Source: Voacanga thouarsii
Taxonomy: Eukaryota; Streptophyta; Magnoliopsida; Gentianales; Apocynaceae
Assembly: GCA_026120185.1 (NCBI GenBank)
Contig: JANUWF010003375.1
Location: 1,719,236-1,783,235, forward strand
Direction: 5' to 3'
DNA: 64,000 nt
Below, piece by piece: positions 46,807 to 59,234 of the stretch. Numbering within the stretch: position 1 is the first letter of the stretch; every line of letters starts with the position of its first letter. A program made the translations under genes and the position numbers. A model generated the notes under the pieces. It worked only from the letters and a program-made list of their open reading frames with translations, ran no database searches and had not been told where the DNA came from.

Positions 46807-48683
46807 TGTTAAAATATATGCCCAAAATATACTATGTATTTCTGTATTTTGAAAATTAATAAAAGTTTCATTCATTAATGGTTATTTGTTTACATAAATT
46901 TGCACATTAAAGGTCTAAGTGTGTTAGTAAATAATCTATATGACTAGTTCGTTCTTCCACAGTAAAGTGTAGATTATAGGCCAATAACGCATAAGTGAAA
47001 AATTGTTCTTGATCGATTGATGAAGCTGGGCACTTTACAAGACTTAGATCATTACACTATGATTTCTAAATGGGGAATGGTCTACATTTAACCAGTGAGT
47101 AGTCTACTCATACCAATAGTGTAAGCATATTTGGAATACGTAGAACTGGAACACACGATAATAATCTTTAATGAAATACTAAAATAAATAAATGTTGGTT
47201 TATCACAGCTACTGCGTGGATGAGTATCCTAGGACTTGAGTATAAGTTCGTAGTCTGGTGAAGTTGGACTTGTATACTTTTATGTATGTTGGGTGAGATC
47301 TTATCGCAAAGCTAATAACCTTATACGTTAGGTGAATGACTCTAGTTAATTAAGATGGACTTATACAATAGAGTTTCTATGCTTCATTACGTGAAGAAAT
47401 ACCCCCTTGTGATTGTCTGAGATAATCTAATAATTTAGGGTCTTAGGAAACATGACTAAGTATGTATACTTTTGGTTAGCTCCCTGTGATAAGTGGATAC
47501 ATACTAAAAGACATGGATTATCAGACTAGTTATCAAAAGATGGTAGATATCATTGAGAAATGTGCTAGTACTATTTTCCTATCTCAATGACGGGTGTTAC
47601 GTAGAGGGGTATTTTTCGTCATTTCACCTGCATGTCGGAGACACTGCACTTGCAATATTATTCTCCAAGTCAATATTTTCATATGGTGATAAATAGAATA
47701 TTTAAAATAATTAAAATATAGTTATTTGTTAGCAGGTATATTTTGATCATTTTAGTAGCCAAGAATCATATGTCTTTTGGTCCCCCAGAGTAGCTCAAAT
47801 AACCTTAGTAAATTTATTTACTATATGGGCTTATTACGTGAATTTATTATTGGAAGAATTGTTCTAGTAGTCCAGTTATTTATTTATTTGGGCTAGAATA
47901 ATTAATTGGGCTAATTTAATTAATTAGTTTATTAATTAATTATCTTAAATAATTTTATATTAGGCCCAAGTAGTTTAATTAATTAATAAAAAACTTATTT
48001 AATTAATTAGTTTATTAATTAATTATCTTGGATAATTTTTTATTGAGCCCAAGTGAATTAATTATTTAAAAAGAGAGTTATTTAATTAGTCATTAGACTA
48101 ATTAAGAGAGCATGGCCCATCAGGGTTTTGATGGAAGCCACCATGTAAGAAGAAAAAAAGGAAAAAGGAAAAAGGAAACAAAAATATATATATATATATA
48201 TATATATATTGGTGGTTGGTTTTTGTTTCTAAAAAGAAAAAGGTAAGCTAATATTATAAATAGGCATCTCGTATGCCTTTATAAAGGTTGACTGAATTCC
48301 AAAATTGAAAAAGTGCATTTCGGTTTTTTTCCAGAAATAAAAATAGCCATCGTTTTTATTTCCTTGGGGTTTTGTTTCCTTTGTTTTTCCTTAACTTCAC
48401 CCTAATTCTATTTTTATCGGTAGAGGTTCATAGTGGTTAGAGAATACTCTGGAAGATCAGAAGCTAGTAAACATGGTAAGTGTTTGATGCGAAGGAGCCA
48501 ACGGTTAGCTGGTGTCCCTGTGGAACAACTAGACGTTCCAGTTCAACAAGTGCCGTCAAACCCGAATTTAACTCCAATTATTAAAGTTAATCACCCTAGA
48601 AGTTAGTATTCCTAGACTTTGGCTTGAGAAAAATTTTAGTTTGTTATCTTCCGCTCCGTATTTAATTTTCCCGCAATCCTTCA
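46807..48683 (+). repeat. Element C 3' LTR
   Basis: TGTTAAAATATATGCCC to about CGCAATCCTTCA. It shares landmarks with the B LTR (GGGAATGGTCTACATTTAACC; GTAGAGGGGTATTT). It has an 83-bp-period tandem duplication (47915-47970 and 47998-48053) and a TA run (48185-48210). The right end is inferred from the CA and the CTTCCGCTCCGTATTT context typical of LTR ends; no duplication could be tested because the 5' end is missing. Confidence 0.72.
47915..48053. repeat. 83-bp-period tandem duplication in C LTR
   Basis: AATTAATTAGTTTATTAATT followed by ATTATCTT and a (T)AGGCCCAAG/GAGCCCAAG end is present at 47918 and again at 48001. Confidence 0.85.
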
Positions 48684-48689
48684 TCATGT

Positions 48690-50205
48690 TCTTGCAAAAG
48701 AAAAAATCATAATTTCCTCAAGGAATAAGAAAAAGAATAACCTATGTGACAAAAGGAATTCCCTCATTCAAGACCTAAGAAATTACCATCTCTTGGAATC
48801 ATAATTCCTAATTCTAGGCACCGGAACAAGTCAAATATCAATCTCACTCTCTCTCGTTTTATGAGATTTCTACCCCCAAATTCGATTAATTAGTATCTCT
48901 ACCTAACCAACCAAACCTAAAGGTGCATTAATTACCACTCACTATCCCAAATCATCTAGAGGCCACAAAATCCCTACCTCTAGGCAATTTTATAAATCCT
49001 TTGGTTATTATCCCTAATTCCCAACTTGCCTCTCGGGTTAATTGAAAATGACAAATGTTTAATTAGTCAAGCGGGTGTCCTAATCTTAATCCTATCTCTC
49101 AAAATCATTAAGGAAAATATTTAATTGAAGCAAATCAATCAAAACCTAACCCAACCAAGATAACTAAATAAGCTCAAATAACCAAAAACCAAATAATAGG
49201 AATCATAGATCTGAAAAAAAAAAAAAACATCATTCTTAAGCACAAAAATATGGTACAACCCTTTATTACAATTAAAAGTCAAATCTTAGCATAAGAATTA
49301 CAAGTAGGATTACAAAAAGCAGAGAAAAGCAAACTCATAGACAAGCCTCCATCTTCTTCTTCTTAAAATCTTCAAGCAATCTCCCTTTCTCTTCCTTGGA
49401 TCTCTTGGTCTTCCTCTCTTCTTTGTGCTCAAACTGACAAGAACTAGGATTTTTTAGAGCAACCCTAGCCTTTTCCAAACTCTCCTCCCTTGTTTGTGTG
49501 TGAAAATAATGAATTTATAGAGTTTTGGCCATGTAGATCTAACAAAAACGCACACAGATACGCTTTTCTCGCAAGTGGGAAGCCCAAGGAACTTGAACTC
49601 TCCTAGGCTGCCAAGTTTTCCAAAAACAAGGCAGCCTAAAGGAGTCCAACTTCCCTGGGCTGCCAAGGTTCTAATAAAATGGAAAATAGGAATGCTACTA
49701 GGTGCTCGAGGGAAGTTGGACTTTCCTGGGCTGCCACCCTGAATAAATATATACATATGTACAGACAAAGCGGCCTAGGAAAGTTTTGGCCGCCACCTTG
49801 AAACCAATACATGTATATTTACATTGAAGCAAACAGCCTAGGGAAGTTAGGGTTCCCTTGGCTACCTGTTTTCTAGAAAATTTGCACAAAGATTAAATAC
49901 TAGATAAACGGCCTAGGGAACTTGGCCGCCAGTTTTTCAAAAAAAAAAATTGCTATCTTGAAGAATACTTGGTGGCCTAGGGAACTTGGCCACCTATTCC
50001 TTGGGCAAATTGCATACACAGCTTCCTTGGCTCCTTCATTCTCCATTTTCTTATTTTCTACCTTTTTCTTTCTTTTTCTTACTTTTTATCTTTAATTGAT
50101 ATTTTCTATTTCCTAGAAAAAAACAAGATAAATGGATGTGGTGAGTAGTGAAATGTGTAAGAATTTATCTCAATTGAAGCACAAAAATAATAGAAAATGT
50201 ATATA
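48690..50205 (+). repeat. Non-coding repeat family R, copy R1
   Basis: No ORF of note. Layout parallels R2: CTCAAGGAA near the start, paired CCCTA(C/T)CTCTAGG blocks, GGGTTAATTGAAAATG, then CTCATAGACAAGCCTCC with a CTTCTT tract (49340-49420) and AATGAATTTATAG. It then has its own degenerate short repeat at 49570-50000. Class unknown; no LTR or TIR ends recognised. Confidence 0.6.
49570..50000. repeat. Degenerate tandem motif GGCCTAGGGAA(C/G)TTGG in R1
   Basis: At least seven variants in both orientations at irregular 50-75-base spacing (near 49573, 49635, 49705, 49770, 49838, 49912, 49972), often as CGGCCTAGGGAACTTGGCCG, a near-palindrome. Confidence 0.7.
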
Positions 50206-50221
50206 TGATGAGGCCTCATCA
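50206..50221. repeat. 16-bp perfect palindrome at the R1/R2 junction
   Basis: TGATGAGGCCTCATCA, flanked by TATA on the left and CACATATA on the right. It marks where R2 begins. Confidence 0.9.
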
Positions 50222-51780
50222 CACATATATGAGCAAGTGCACTCATCGTAAAGCATAGTATAAGAAATTAACGAGTATCGATCCTCAAGGAACAACTACC
50301 ATTAATTACTCTCATCATCCTTTGTTTTCCTACCAATAAAGTGATTAAATAGAAATTAAGTACAACATCTACACAATCAAGGATAGAATGACATATAATT
50401 AGAAGGACATTCTGAAAATCATGATAATAATCAATCTAGCAATTATCACAACTAATTACTGATATGGTATCATGAAGGAATAATATTGAATCCACACTCT
50501 CTCAAGTTATGTTTTTACTATCTCTTAGTTAAATCAATAGATATCTCTATCTCACCAAAGCATCCAAAAGATGTATAAATCACAATTCCTCAATAAATAT
50601 CCCTATCTCTAGGTGAAATAAAAAAAAAAAAGATTACTCAAATTCTTTACTTAACCTCAATTTTGAGTTAGTTAAAAAATAGATCCAAAATTAATTAAAT
50701 TAGAACCACATCCCAACCTCTTTCTCAAGTTAATTAGAAGATAGAATTAATCAACTAATTTATCAAATCAAAGCTAAGTAACCAAATACCATAAATCCTT
50801 AATTAAATTGATCAAATAATTGAAAATTAATACACAGTCATAAATTCCAAAACATCATCTAAAAATAATTAAAATATTAATCTCAACATTGATGAAGACA
50901 AAGAATACAAAGGATTAAGATAGAACTCATAGACAAATCCTCTTCCTCTTCCTATGAAGACTCTCCTCAAAACGATACTCATTTGATGAATTCTTCCTCT
51001 AGAGTTGATTCTTGATTTTGATCCTTGAATTCACCTTGTTTTCCTAAGCTAATGGCCTTTATTTATAGGCACATAGATTTCCTAACAATTTCACAAAACA
51101 AAAGAAATAATTTCCTAAATAAATTCCAAAATATGCACATTGTAACCAACATAGAAACAAAGTGAACTGGCCGCAGCTTGACTTGGAACCTCAGCACCTA
51201 CTTATTTCTAGAATTCAGTTTTGTTGTTGGTTCTTTGCACAAGCGGCCATGGCTTGAGGTGTAGACATTCATGGCTTGATGTTTTATGTCTTGAAGCTAA
51301 TCACCACCTTATGCTAACCATTCACTAGCTTTGCTATTCTTCAAGGTGATCCATGGCTTGGGATAGGCGGTCACTTCCTTGCTCTCACAATTCTCTAGCC
51401 AGTCCATGGCTTGGTAGCAAGCCATGGCTGGCTAACTCTTCTCCAAAACCAACATTTGTTGTTTTGTTGTTTCTTTGCTACTCAGCTTTGCTTGGTTTAG
51501 CTTAAGTTTGGTTTCTATGGCTTGGTTTAGCTTTTCCTTTAGCTTTTGGTACGTTGTTTCCTCTATTTTCCATCTTGTTTCAATGTCTCCATTTTTTGCT
51601 CTGTTTTCAAAAAATTTTGTGCAAGTTTTTCCAAATGTTCTTCAATCTTCAGTCTACACAAAAAAAGACCAAAGTGAGGGAAATCAATAGCAATTAATTC
51701 AAAAATCAAGCATAAATATATCACAAATGCCCCCAAAATACATGCACATTTAGCCCCTATCAATAAGCAATTAATATGAT
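50222..51780 (+). repeat. Non-coding repeat family R, copy R2
   Basis: Begins CACATATATGAGCAAGTGCACTCATCG with GAGTATCGATCCTCAAGGAAC and matches R0 (22640-23490) in reverse complement and R1 in the same direction. Its 3' part (51160-51460) has a local motif CCATGGCTTG repeated about six times, in the place where R1 carries GGCCTAGGGAA repeats. Confidence 0.65.
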
Positions 51781-53079
51781 TCCAACAAAAAAAATACTCC
51801 TAAGACACAGTAAAATCATATAGAAACAAAGTAAGATATCTTCCTTAATAAAAATTTTCGGTACTATAAGTGAATGTTCACAGATCATGTAATCCAACAA
51901 GCAAATTCAACTTCTAACCACAAATCCACCATTAATCCTTTATCAATTCAAACCCAATCACCTCAAATCCACATTCACAACATCAATCAGTACAACAACA
52001 CCAAAATTACTCTATCTCCCTCACATCAAAATCATCACAAACTCCAATTTTCTTAAGAACATCAAATTTGCCCATTCATAGCTACTTATATAAAATGTAG
52101 ATTAATCAAAGAGATAAGTTTAAATTACTTACCCAAGTGAAGAATACTTGAAAACACTTCAAAAATCAACTCTAAAACACTTTGTACTTCAGCAATTTAG
52201 CAAGAAATCAAAGAGTTTAAGTGAGAAAAATCAAAGAACTAAGAAGAGAGAAGGTGGGGCGGTTGAAGAGGAAGCAAGAGGAGAGCAAGATAAAATTTTC
52301 TAAGTGTTCTCTCTATGGTGGATGGAAATAATGAACTAGGGTCTAAGATTTGTTTTATTTTGTTTGATGAAATAAGAATTCATTTGATAAAAGAAGGATT
52401 TAGATTAATTAATTGCTTGCATTTAGAAGTTGTTTTAGTGCTTAAGCTTTATTAAAAATCAATAGTTAGGATTAAAATACATGAATGGCTAGGATTGGGC
52501 TTCTATAAAGAAGGATATGATGGTCTTTAACACATTTAGGGCACTCTAGAATTTATTAGAATAAAATAAATCAAAAAAATTAATTTGGTGTAAAAATAAA
52601 TAATATATTAAAATTATTCTTACATATATAAAAAATAATAAAATAAAATAAGTCTTGGTCAATTAATAGTCAAGGTTAAATAAAGTTAATAATTAAAATA
52701 ATAAAATAGGCCTTTTATTGAATAAAAATTAAGATTGAGTCATTTATAAAACTAATTTCTCACATTTGCTCCAAAAATAATGTTTTCACTAAATAGATGC
52801 ATAAAACACCTATAAACAATTAATTCCCCAGCCAAGATATAAAATTAAACATAACAAAGAATCACATTATATTCACATAAATATATACAAATTTTCTACA
52901 CAAATAGTTTACTTAGAAACAACGTATATATAAAGTAGTCAAAATTTTAAATAAAATAAACTCTCTTAAAATATTCAAATATTCACTCATATTATATTCA
53001 AATAAGACTCAACATAATAATATGCCCATGAAATACCATTTTATATACGTATGAATGCATGATAATGAGGGGTATTACA
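51780..53079. repeat. Gypsy-type LTR fragment D4
   Basis: Ends GAGGGGTATTACA at 53079, the inverted form of the TGTAACACCTC start of D3. The content resembles the middle and end of D1/D2 (TACTTACCCAAGTGAAGAATACTTG; a GGCGGTTGAAGAGGAAG block). The 5' limit is approximate. It may be the other half of D3. Confidence 0.5.
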
Positions 53080-53254
53080 TCTTCTATGCAAAATCAGAAT
53101 AGAATAGCCATGACCACTATCCGACTTTTCACATATTCGACTACAAATCGAAACCTGGTTCATGGTTTGATTAGGGTTGAGGGTTTCTTCCAAAATTGCC
53201 AATTTTTTTTTAAAATTTTTTCTTACCACATATCACCATATGGCAGCACCTAAA

Positions 53255-53422
53255 ATACATACATACATACATACATACATACATACATACATACATACAT
53301 ACATACATACATACATACATACATACATACATACATACATACATACATACATACATACATACATACATACATACATGCATGCATGCATGCATGCATGCAT
53401 GCATGCATACATACATACATAC
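53255..53422. repeat. (ACAT)n(GCAT)n(ACAT)n microsatellite, 168 bp
   Basis: About 42 four-base units: ACAT from 53255, a GCAT block at about 53376-53408, then ACAT to 53422. Reading frames through it are artefacts (YIHT / CMYV repeats). Confidence 0.97.
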
Positions 53423-55106
53423 TGTAGGATTTCTATCATGCGTAATCAGATTAAGCGCAGTGGAAAACAACAAGAAATCCAAGCCATGGATCACGGGTTT
53501 GCAATAGAAACGGGAAAAAGGAGAAGATTGCGTTTATTACCTCGTGAAGCCGGAATTCAAAAATTTCAGAAATAAGAACGCAGGCGCGATCCAAAAACCG
53601 TTCACTGCAGCTCAACTGAAGTCCAAGAAAGAACTCCCTCTAATGATAATCCACACAAGGTTGAATGCTCACAATCTCACAATTCTATGCTAGTAGAATT
53701 CGGGAGGCTAGGGTTTTGATCAAGAAGAGAGACGGCTAGGGTTTGATCAAGAGAGAGGCAGAGAAACGGTTTCTCTATTATTGTGTGAATGGTCTGTGTC
53801 TAACCCTAAGGAAACCGTTTCCTTATATTTATAGATTTATAATTACCATAAATTGCAATTTAGTCCTTCAACGTCCAATTGTCAACAAATTGGTCCTTGA
53901 AGTTTACTTAATTATAATTAGGTCCCATGAATTATAACAAACTTATAATTCACCTATAAATATATTCCCTTCTCTTAATTAACCCCACAATATTATCAAA
54001 TAATATATTTGAGCATTCAAACCTTTATTGTGTGTGACCCATTAGGTTTCCTGGTCTTATTGGTAGCATAATATGAATTAATTCTAACAATATTAGAATT
54101 AATAATCCTTAATAAAATAAAGGATTAAATTTATTAATTCTCTAATTAATAAATTCATATTAGCATATCAAGAGCGACATCTAGCAATGACTCTTGACCA
54201 CCCAAAAGTCCAGAAAGTCAAGTGGCTTGACATGAACCTTTCGATAGCAAATTATCAGTGCAATAAACTCCTTTTCAACATACAATATCTCATTCGGTCT
54301 AGAGCATGGAATTAGTGCCAACTCTCTCCAGAATATTATTAATTCTAACCCGAATATTTTAGTACTTGTTCAAGAAATCCATTACTCGATATGTGTATCA
54401 ATTGGAACCATTTCCATCACATAGTCGCCTTGGCCAAGGACTTCATGAGTAATGATTTCTACAAGTGGCCTTGAGATATACTCTCATACTATTAGGAGTG
54501 GTGACTCCTTTATTGACCCTCTCAATTCCTTTCGTTTACTTTACGTTGTACCCAATATCCATCCCATAGGCGGTCCTAGATAAGACTCCAAAGATTAGAA
54601 TCAAAGTACAACGCTCGATAAACAAAGTACCTTGGAGATCTCAAGTCTAAGGATACCTGCACACTTGCTATAATGAGATTCTATCACTGGCACTAAATAT
54701 TTATCCAAGTGATTATCTCGTAGCTAGGTCATCCAATGAACTTGTTTCAAAACAAGCATCCACACGTTAATCCTGAGTATCCCAATACCCACGGATATGA
54801 GAACCACCGCTTGATCCAATCAAGAGATATAACATGTGCCAGTCTTGGCGTATTAATAATGTCCCATCTTATTAATACTATGACTAGGGATTATTTAAGT
54901 ACAAACACTGCATAGTGTAGTAGGAATCTCACATCATGATCTCTATCATGATTTCCTTAATACTGTGTTGTACTAGGGACTTTATCTAACGGTTTGTACA
55001 CATATTTAGATATAACAATCAAACTGAAAGATAAACAATGCCTCTTATTAATTTAATATGCAATATACATGGTACAAGTGATTGCCTCTAGGGCACAACA
55101 CTAACA
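53423..55106 (-). repeat. A-family solo LTR E (1684 bp)
   Basis: The minus strand starts TGTTAGTGTTGTGCCCTAGA at 55106 and ends AAATCCTACA at 53423. It is flanked by CATAC at 53418-53422 and 55107-55111. The ATCATGAT dyad (54933-54952) and the AAACCCTA boxes (53704-53812 region) are kept. No internal region, so it is a solo LTR. Confidence 0.88.
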
Positions 55107-55196
55107 CATACATATGGCTATTGCCTTTTTCAGCAACGACCATTTTTTTCCCAATTATTAATGTTCCTTTCTTTTTTTTTTTTCTTCTTCCTCTTT

Positions 55197-55204
55197 CTAT
55201 AAAT
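55197..55204 (+). promoter_or_regulatory. TATA-like box before the hAT gene
   Basis: CTATAAATATTTC, about 110 bases before the ATG at 55307, followed by a CT-rich leader. Typical plant core-promoter layout. Confidence 0.5.
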
Positions 55205-55306
55205 ATTTCTCTCATTTCTCTCTCATTTTTCATACTTCTCTCAACTCTCAATCTAAAATTTATAATATACTGTTATTATATTTAATTTTGAAATTTTTTG
55301 AAAAAA

Positions 55307-56481
55307 ATGTCTCATCCAACTAGCTCTAAGAGTAAGGGAAAAATAAATGCTAGTGGAGATCCAAATTTCCAACCAAAGACATTTAATATTCCACCCGGTT
55401 ATCAACCAGCCTCAAGTTTTAATCTTTTTTTTTTTTTTGGTGATATTTTCTTCTCCGACAAGTGACTAATCAGTGGTAGTTATGATAATAAAATTGAAGC
55501 TCAAGAACCATAACCTCACACATACACTTAAAAAGTTATAGTGAAGGTTAGAAATAATTAATTCAAAAATTTTTTATATTTTTTTAGTAAAGTTTCTTTA
55601 TGTAGTGATCATTGGCAAACTTATTCTTATTTAGGTGTTACATGTTATTAGATAGATAATGAATGGAATATTAAAAAATGATTACTTACTTGCTTTTGTG
55701 ATTCACATGCTGCTGAAAATAATTGTCATTTGTTATTTGTTATTTTAGAATAATATAGTTTAGTAAATAAGATTTTTTTTTTCAATTTCTTTTGATAATG
55801 CTAATTTAAGTTCTATTATTAAAATTTTAATTAAGCCAGTTTTTGGAGGAAAATTTTTCATGTTAGATGTATATGTTATATTTTAAATTGGTGTGTACAA
55901 AATGATTTAAAAAGTCTTGACCTTTATATTAAACCAAAAATATCTTTTTTATTTGTGGTCTAGACCATCAATTAAAAAAGAATGGAGCCAATTTTACAGA
56001 TATAATAATGTAAAATCAAAATAATTTTCAAGAAATATTTTAAATAGATAGAATTCAACATATAAATTGTTAAATGAATCTTTACCATTTAAAGAACTTA
56101 TGTATTCTTTTTTGCAAATAAAGCTATTGGAATATATTTATTTCCTCAACAGTGGAATATTTGTGAAGGTATTTTAAATATTTTTAAAATATTTAACGAT
56201 ATTACTTATAATTTATCTGACGTTTATTATCTTACTTCATATTTTGTTGTTCAAGAATATGTTAATGTTAGTAATATTTTTAATGAATATCCTAGTGATA
56301 TTCTTATGTCTCCCTATATTAATGTTATATGAAATCTTATAGTTAAAATATTATTAAAAATACCTGATGTAAATTTAGTTGTTAGTGTTCTTGATCCACG
56401 TTTAAGAATTGATGGGTTACAAGATTATCTTACTTTTTATTATGATTCTTTATTTTCCAAAAATAATAATGATGATGATGA
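55307..56481 (+). pseudogene. hAT-family transposase gene, decayed and truncated
   Basis: Starts MSHPTSSKSKGKINASGDPN at 55307 and stops after ~50 codons. Later segments in changing frames are recognisable: SDHWQTYSYLGVTCYxIDNEW (about 55598-55670) is the conserved hAT block around the second catalytic region. IFPQQWNICEGILNIFKIF, TYNLSDVYYLTSYFVVQEY and VVSVLDPRLRIDGLQDYL (56145-56440) are the DUF4413-like region before the dimerisation domain. The gene breaks at 56481 where an A-family LTR begins; the C-terminal dimerisation domain would lie right of the window. hAT transposases cut and paste DNA with 8-bp duplications; this one is dead. Confidence 0.78.
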
Positions 56482-56917
56482 TGTTAGATTTTGATCATAC
56501 AAACTAGTTTACATGCATCGGAAAAATAAAACGAAATCCACGCAAAGGATTACTCGCATGTAATTAAAAGGTTCAAGAGAAAGGAATTAAAATTAATTAC
56601 CTCAAAATGTAGCTTTTTTATATTTTTCTTCTGCATGAATCTCTTTCAAAAGTCGATCCAGTTGAGCCACCAAATTCCAAGGATAAGAATTTCTCTAATA
56701 TTGATCCACACGAAGAACGTACTCAAGAACCACCAAAATCTATGCTAGTAGAATAATATTTGGTCGCTATATGATTAATTTAATTGGAGAAAAGAAAGAC
56801 TTCTTTTCGAAAAAGAAGAATAGAAAACCCTATGTTCTCCTGTGAAAAAGAAAAAGAAAAGCTATTGTGTGTTTCTAAAAAAAAATAAAATAAAAATATC
56901 TATTCGGTGCCCAAAAC

Positions 56918-56953
<36 letters not shown>

Positions 56954-57915
56954 TCAACTGGAACAAAACCCCCTCCTCTCTCTTTTTTTTTTTTTTTTTG
57001 GTTTGTTTCCTAAACCTTTTAGGAATCAAAATAATAACTGAGCTTTTCTTGTCCTTTCATATGGGCTTGGAATTTCCAAATTGCTATTAAGCCCACAAGG
57101 TCTTGCTAATTACAATTTGGCCCAAAAATTATAATTACTTATAATTCACCCCATAAAGTTATTTCTTCTCACAAATTAACCCTATGATATTAATAAATAA
57201 TATTTTGAGTACCAATTCCTCTATTGTGTCTATTAGCTTTTTTAGTCGATTAGTAGCTAAATATGAATTAATTCTATCACAATAGAATTAATGATTCTTT
57301 TAATAATTAGAATTAATTTATTAATTCTAATTAGGAATAAATTTATTAATTTTTTAATTAATAAATCCATATTTAGCAGATCATGAGCGGCATCTAGCAA
57401 TGCATCATGACCACCTAAAAGTCCAGAAAGTCAAGTGGTTTGGCATGAACCTTTCAATAGCAAAATGACAGTGTAATAAACTCCTTTCACTACACAATAT
57501 CTCATTCGATTTAGAATATGAAATTAGTACCAACTCCCTCTAGAATATTAATTAATTATGGCTCGAATATTTTGGTACTTGTTCCCGAAATCCATTTCTC
57601 ATTATGTGTACCAATTGGAACTATTTCCAACACATAGTTGCTTTGGCCAAGAACTTCTTGAGTAATGATTCCTACAAGTGGCCTTGAGATATTCGCTCCT
57701 ACTATTAGGAGTGGTGAATCCTTTATTGACCCTCTCAACTACTTTCATTTTCTTCGCGCTATACCCAATTCTATCCCATAGGCGGCCTTGTAGGGATTCC
57801 AAAGATTGGAATCAAAGTACAACGCTTAGCACATAAAATACCTTGGAGTTCTTAAATCTAAGGATACTTACACATTTGCTATAATGAGATTTTATTATTG
57901 GCACTAAATAGTTAT
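56482..57915 (-). repeat. A-family LTR G, part 1
   Basis: Starts TGTTAGATTTTGATCATAC inside the hAT gene and matches solo LTR E in the same orientation up to GGCACTAAATAGTTAT. It continues at 63761. It includes a (TG)n run at 56921-56951. Because the right end is beyond the window, a solo LTR cannot be distinguished from a full element. Confidence 0.8.
56921..56951. repeat. (GT)n microsatellite
   Basis: 15 GT/TG dinucleotides inside LTR G. Confidence 0.95.
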
Positions 57916-58365
57916 GCATATATTTAGTTGAGCGGTGTAGGAATAATGCATATATATTCATGGTGAATGATTTGATTAATTCTGTTCAAAATAATTTTAT
58001 GGCTATAGTTTTTGATTCGGTGAATATGTATAAGTATTATCGAGTCTTGTAACAAAAGGGGTGGATTACGTCTCCATGTTTCCTTTTGAGTTTTTTTTTA
58101 TGTTGTTATTTTATGTTATCTCCTATAGAGGTGCATATTACTTTGGAGTTTTAGGTTGTGGATCTTGACCTAACTATAAATTACATTGTTATCTCCTATA
58201 GAGGTACATGTTACTGTAGAGTTTTAGGTTGTCATATTTTGATAGTAGTTTCTATTACTACTTAAAATATTATCATATTGATCATGCATCATACCATTTT
58301 ATATTGATCATGCATCATGATATGATAAATGGCTCATATGTTTTATTTTATTTAATTTCAGAAAA
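57916..58365 (+). other. Element F leader remnant
   Basis: 450 bases before gag without a gene. Contains a direct repeat, GTTATCTCCTATAGAGGT(G/A)CAT at about 58116 and 58189, each followed by a GGAGTTTTAGGTTGT-like block, and ATTGATCATGCATCAT twice (58276, 58304). Confidence 0.6.
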
Positions 58366-59234
58366 ATGACTTCCAACACTTTATCCCAAATTTTAACAAA
58401 GAACCAACTGGTTGGAGAAAACTTTATTGATTGGAAAAGGAACCTCATAATTGTACTCACTGCTGAGAAGCTCAAATATGTGCTAACTGAACCGTGTCCT
58501 ATTAAGCCTACTGAACAGTCCACGCGCGAACAAAAGGAGGCTTATGATAAGTGGTTGAGTTCGATGAGATGGCTCGTTGCTACATTTTGGGATCTATCTC
58601 AAATGTGTTGCAGCAGAAACATGAGAACATGACAACCGCTACGGACATCATGAGAAGCCTCCAGCAAATGTTTGAGCACAAAGGACGTCGAGCCCGTCAA
58701 GCGAGCAATGAGGCGCATAATGAATATGCGCATGAAACCCGGAACGCCCGTGAGAGATCATATGTTAGAATTGATCGCTCGGTTTAACGTGGCAGAGGTC
58801 TTAGGGGCTGAAATTAAGCTTGAGACTCAGGTTGACATGGCTCTAGAAACTCTTCCAGAGATGTTTTCACAGTTCAAAGTTAATTATAACATGAACAAGA
58901 TGGAGATGTCTCTTACAGAGTTAATGAAGGAGCTTGAGAGCGCCGAGGCAACCCTAAAAGTGGGAAGTGGCAACGCTCTTGTTTTATCTCATGCTGGATC
59001 TTCCTCTTCCAAGCCTAAGGGCAAAGGAGGAAATAAGAGGAAGCAGAATAATAATAAAGGGCCTAAGCAGCAGGTTAAGAAAGCAAGAGTGGATGAAAAG
59101 CCTAAAGGCAAATATTTCCACTGCAAGCAAAAGGGACATTGGAAGTCACAGTGCCCAGATTACTTAGCTAAACGCAAGCAAGGTACTGGTGAGTTTTCCT
59201 ACATTGAAACTTGTTTAGTGGTTGATTCTACAAA
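58366..59234 (+). pseudogene. Element F gag with two compensating frameshifts
   Basis: Starts MTSNTLSQILTKNQLVGENF (ATG 58366), with IDWKRNLIIVLTAEKLKYVL. Near 58550 the frame shifts (DEMARCYILGSISNVLQQKH is in the next frame) and near 58700 it shifts back (RRIMNMRMKPGTPVRDHMLE). Then FKVNYNMNKMEMSLTELMKE, a basic stretch and the zinc knuckle YFHCKQKGHWKSQC, whose first Cys is Phe/Tyr context (CX2C reduced to one Cys). Confidence 0.87.

Larger units (their letters stand above)
38928..48683 (+). mobile_element. Copia element C (5'-truncated), interrupted by solo LTR D2
   Basis: Begins inside gag and continues through protease, integrase, RT and RNase H to a purine tract and a 3' LTR (46807-48683). 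No 5' LTR or primer site is present. Protein motifs and LTR start (TGTTAAAATATATGCCC) place it in the same copia group as B and F. Integrase coding is split at 40608/44822 by D2. Confidence 0.85.

Noticed and set aside
49454..49889. Small minus-strand proteins in R1
   Set aside because: They follow the GGCCTAGGGAA repeat units and have no recognisable domain.
53177..53575. Reading frames with YIHT or MYVC repeats
   Set aside because: They are translations of the four-base microsatellite; no gene is implied.
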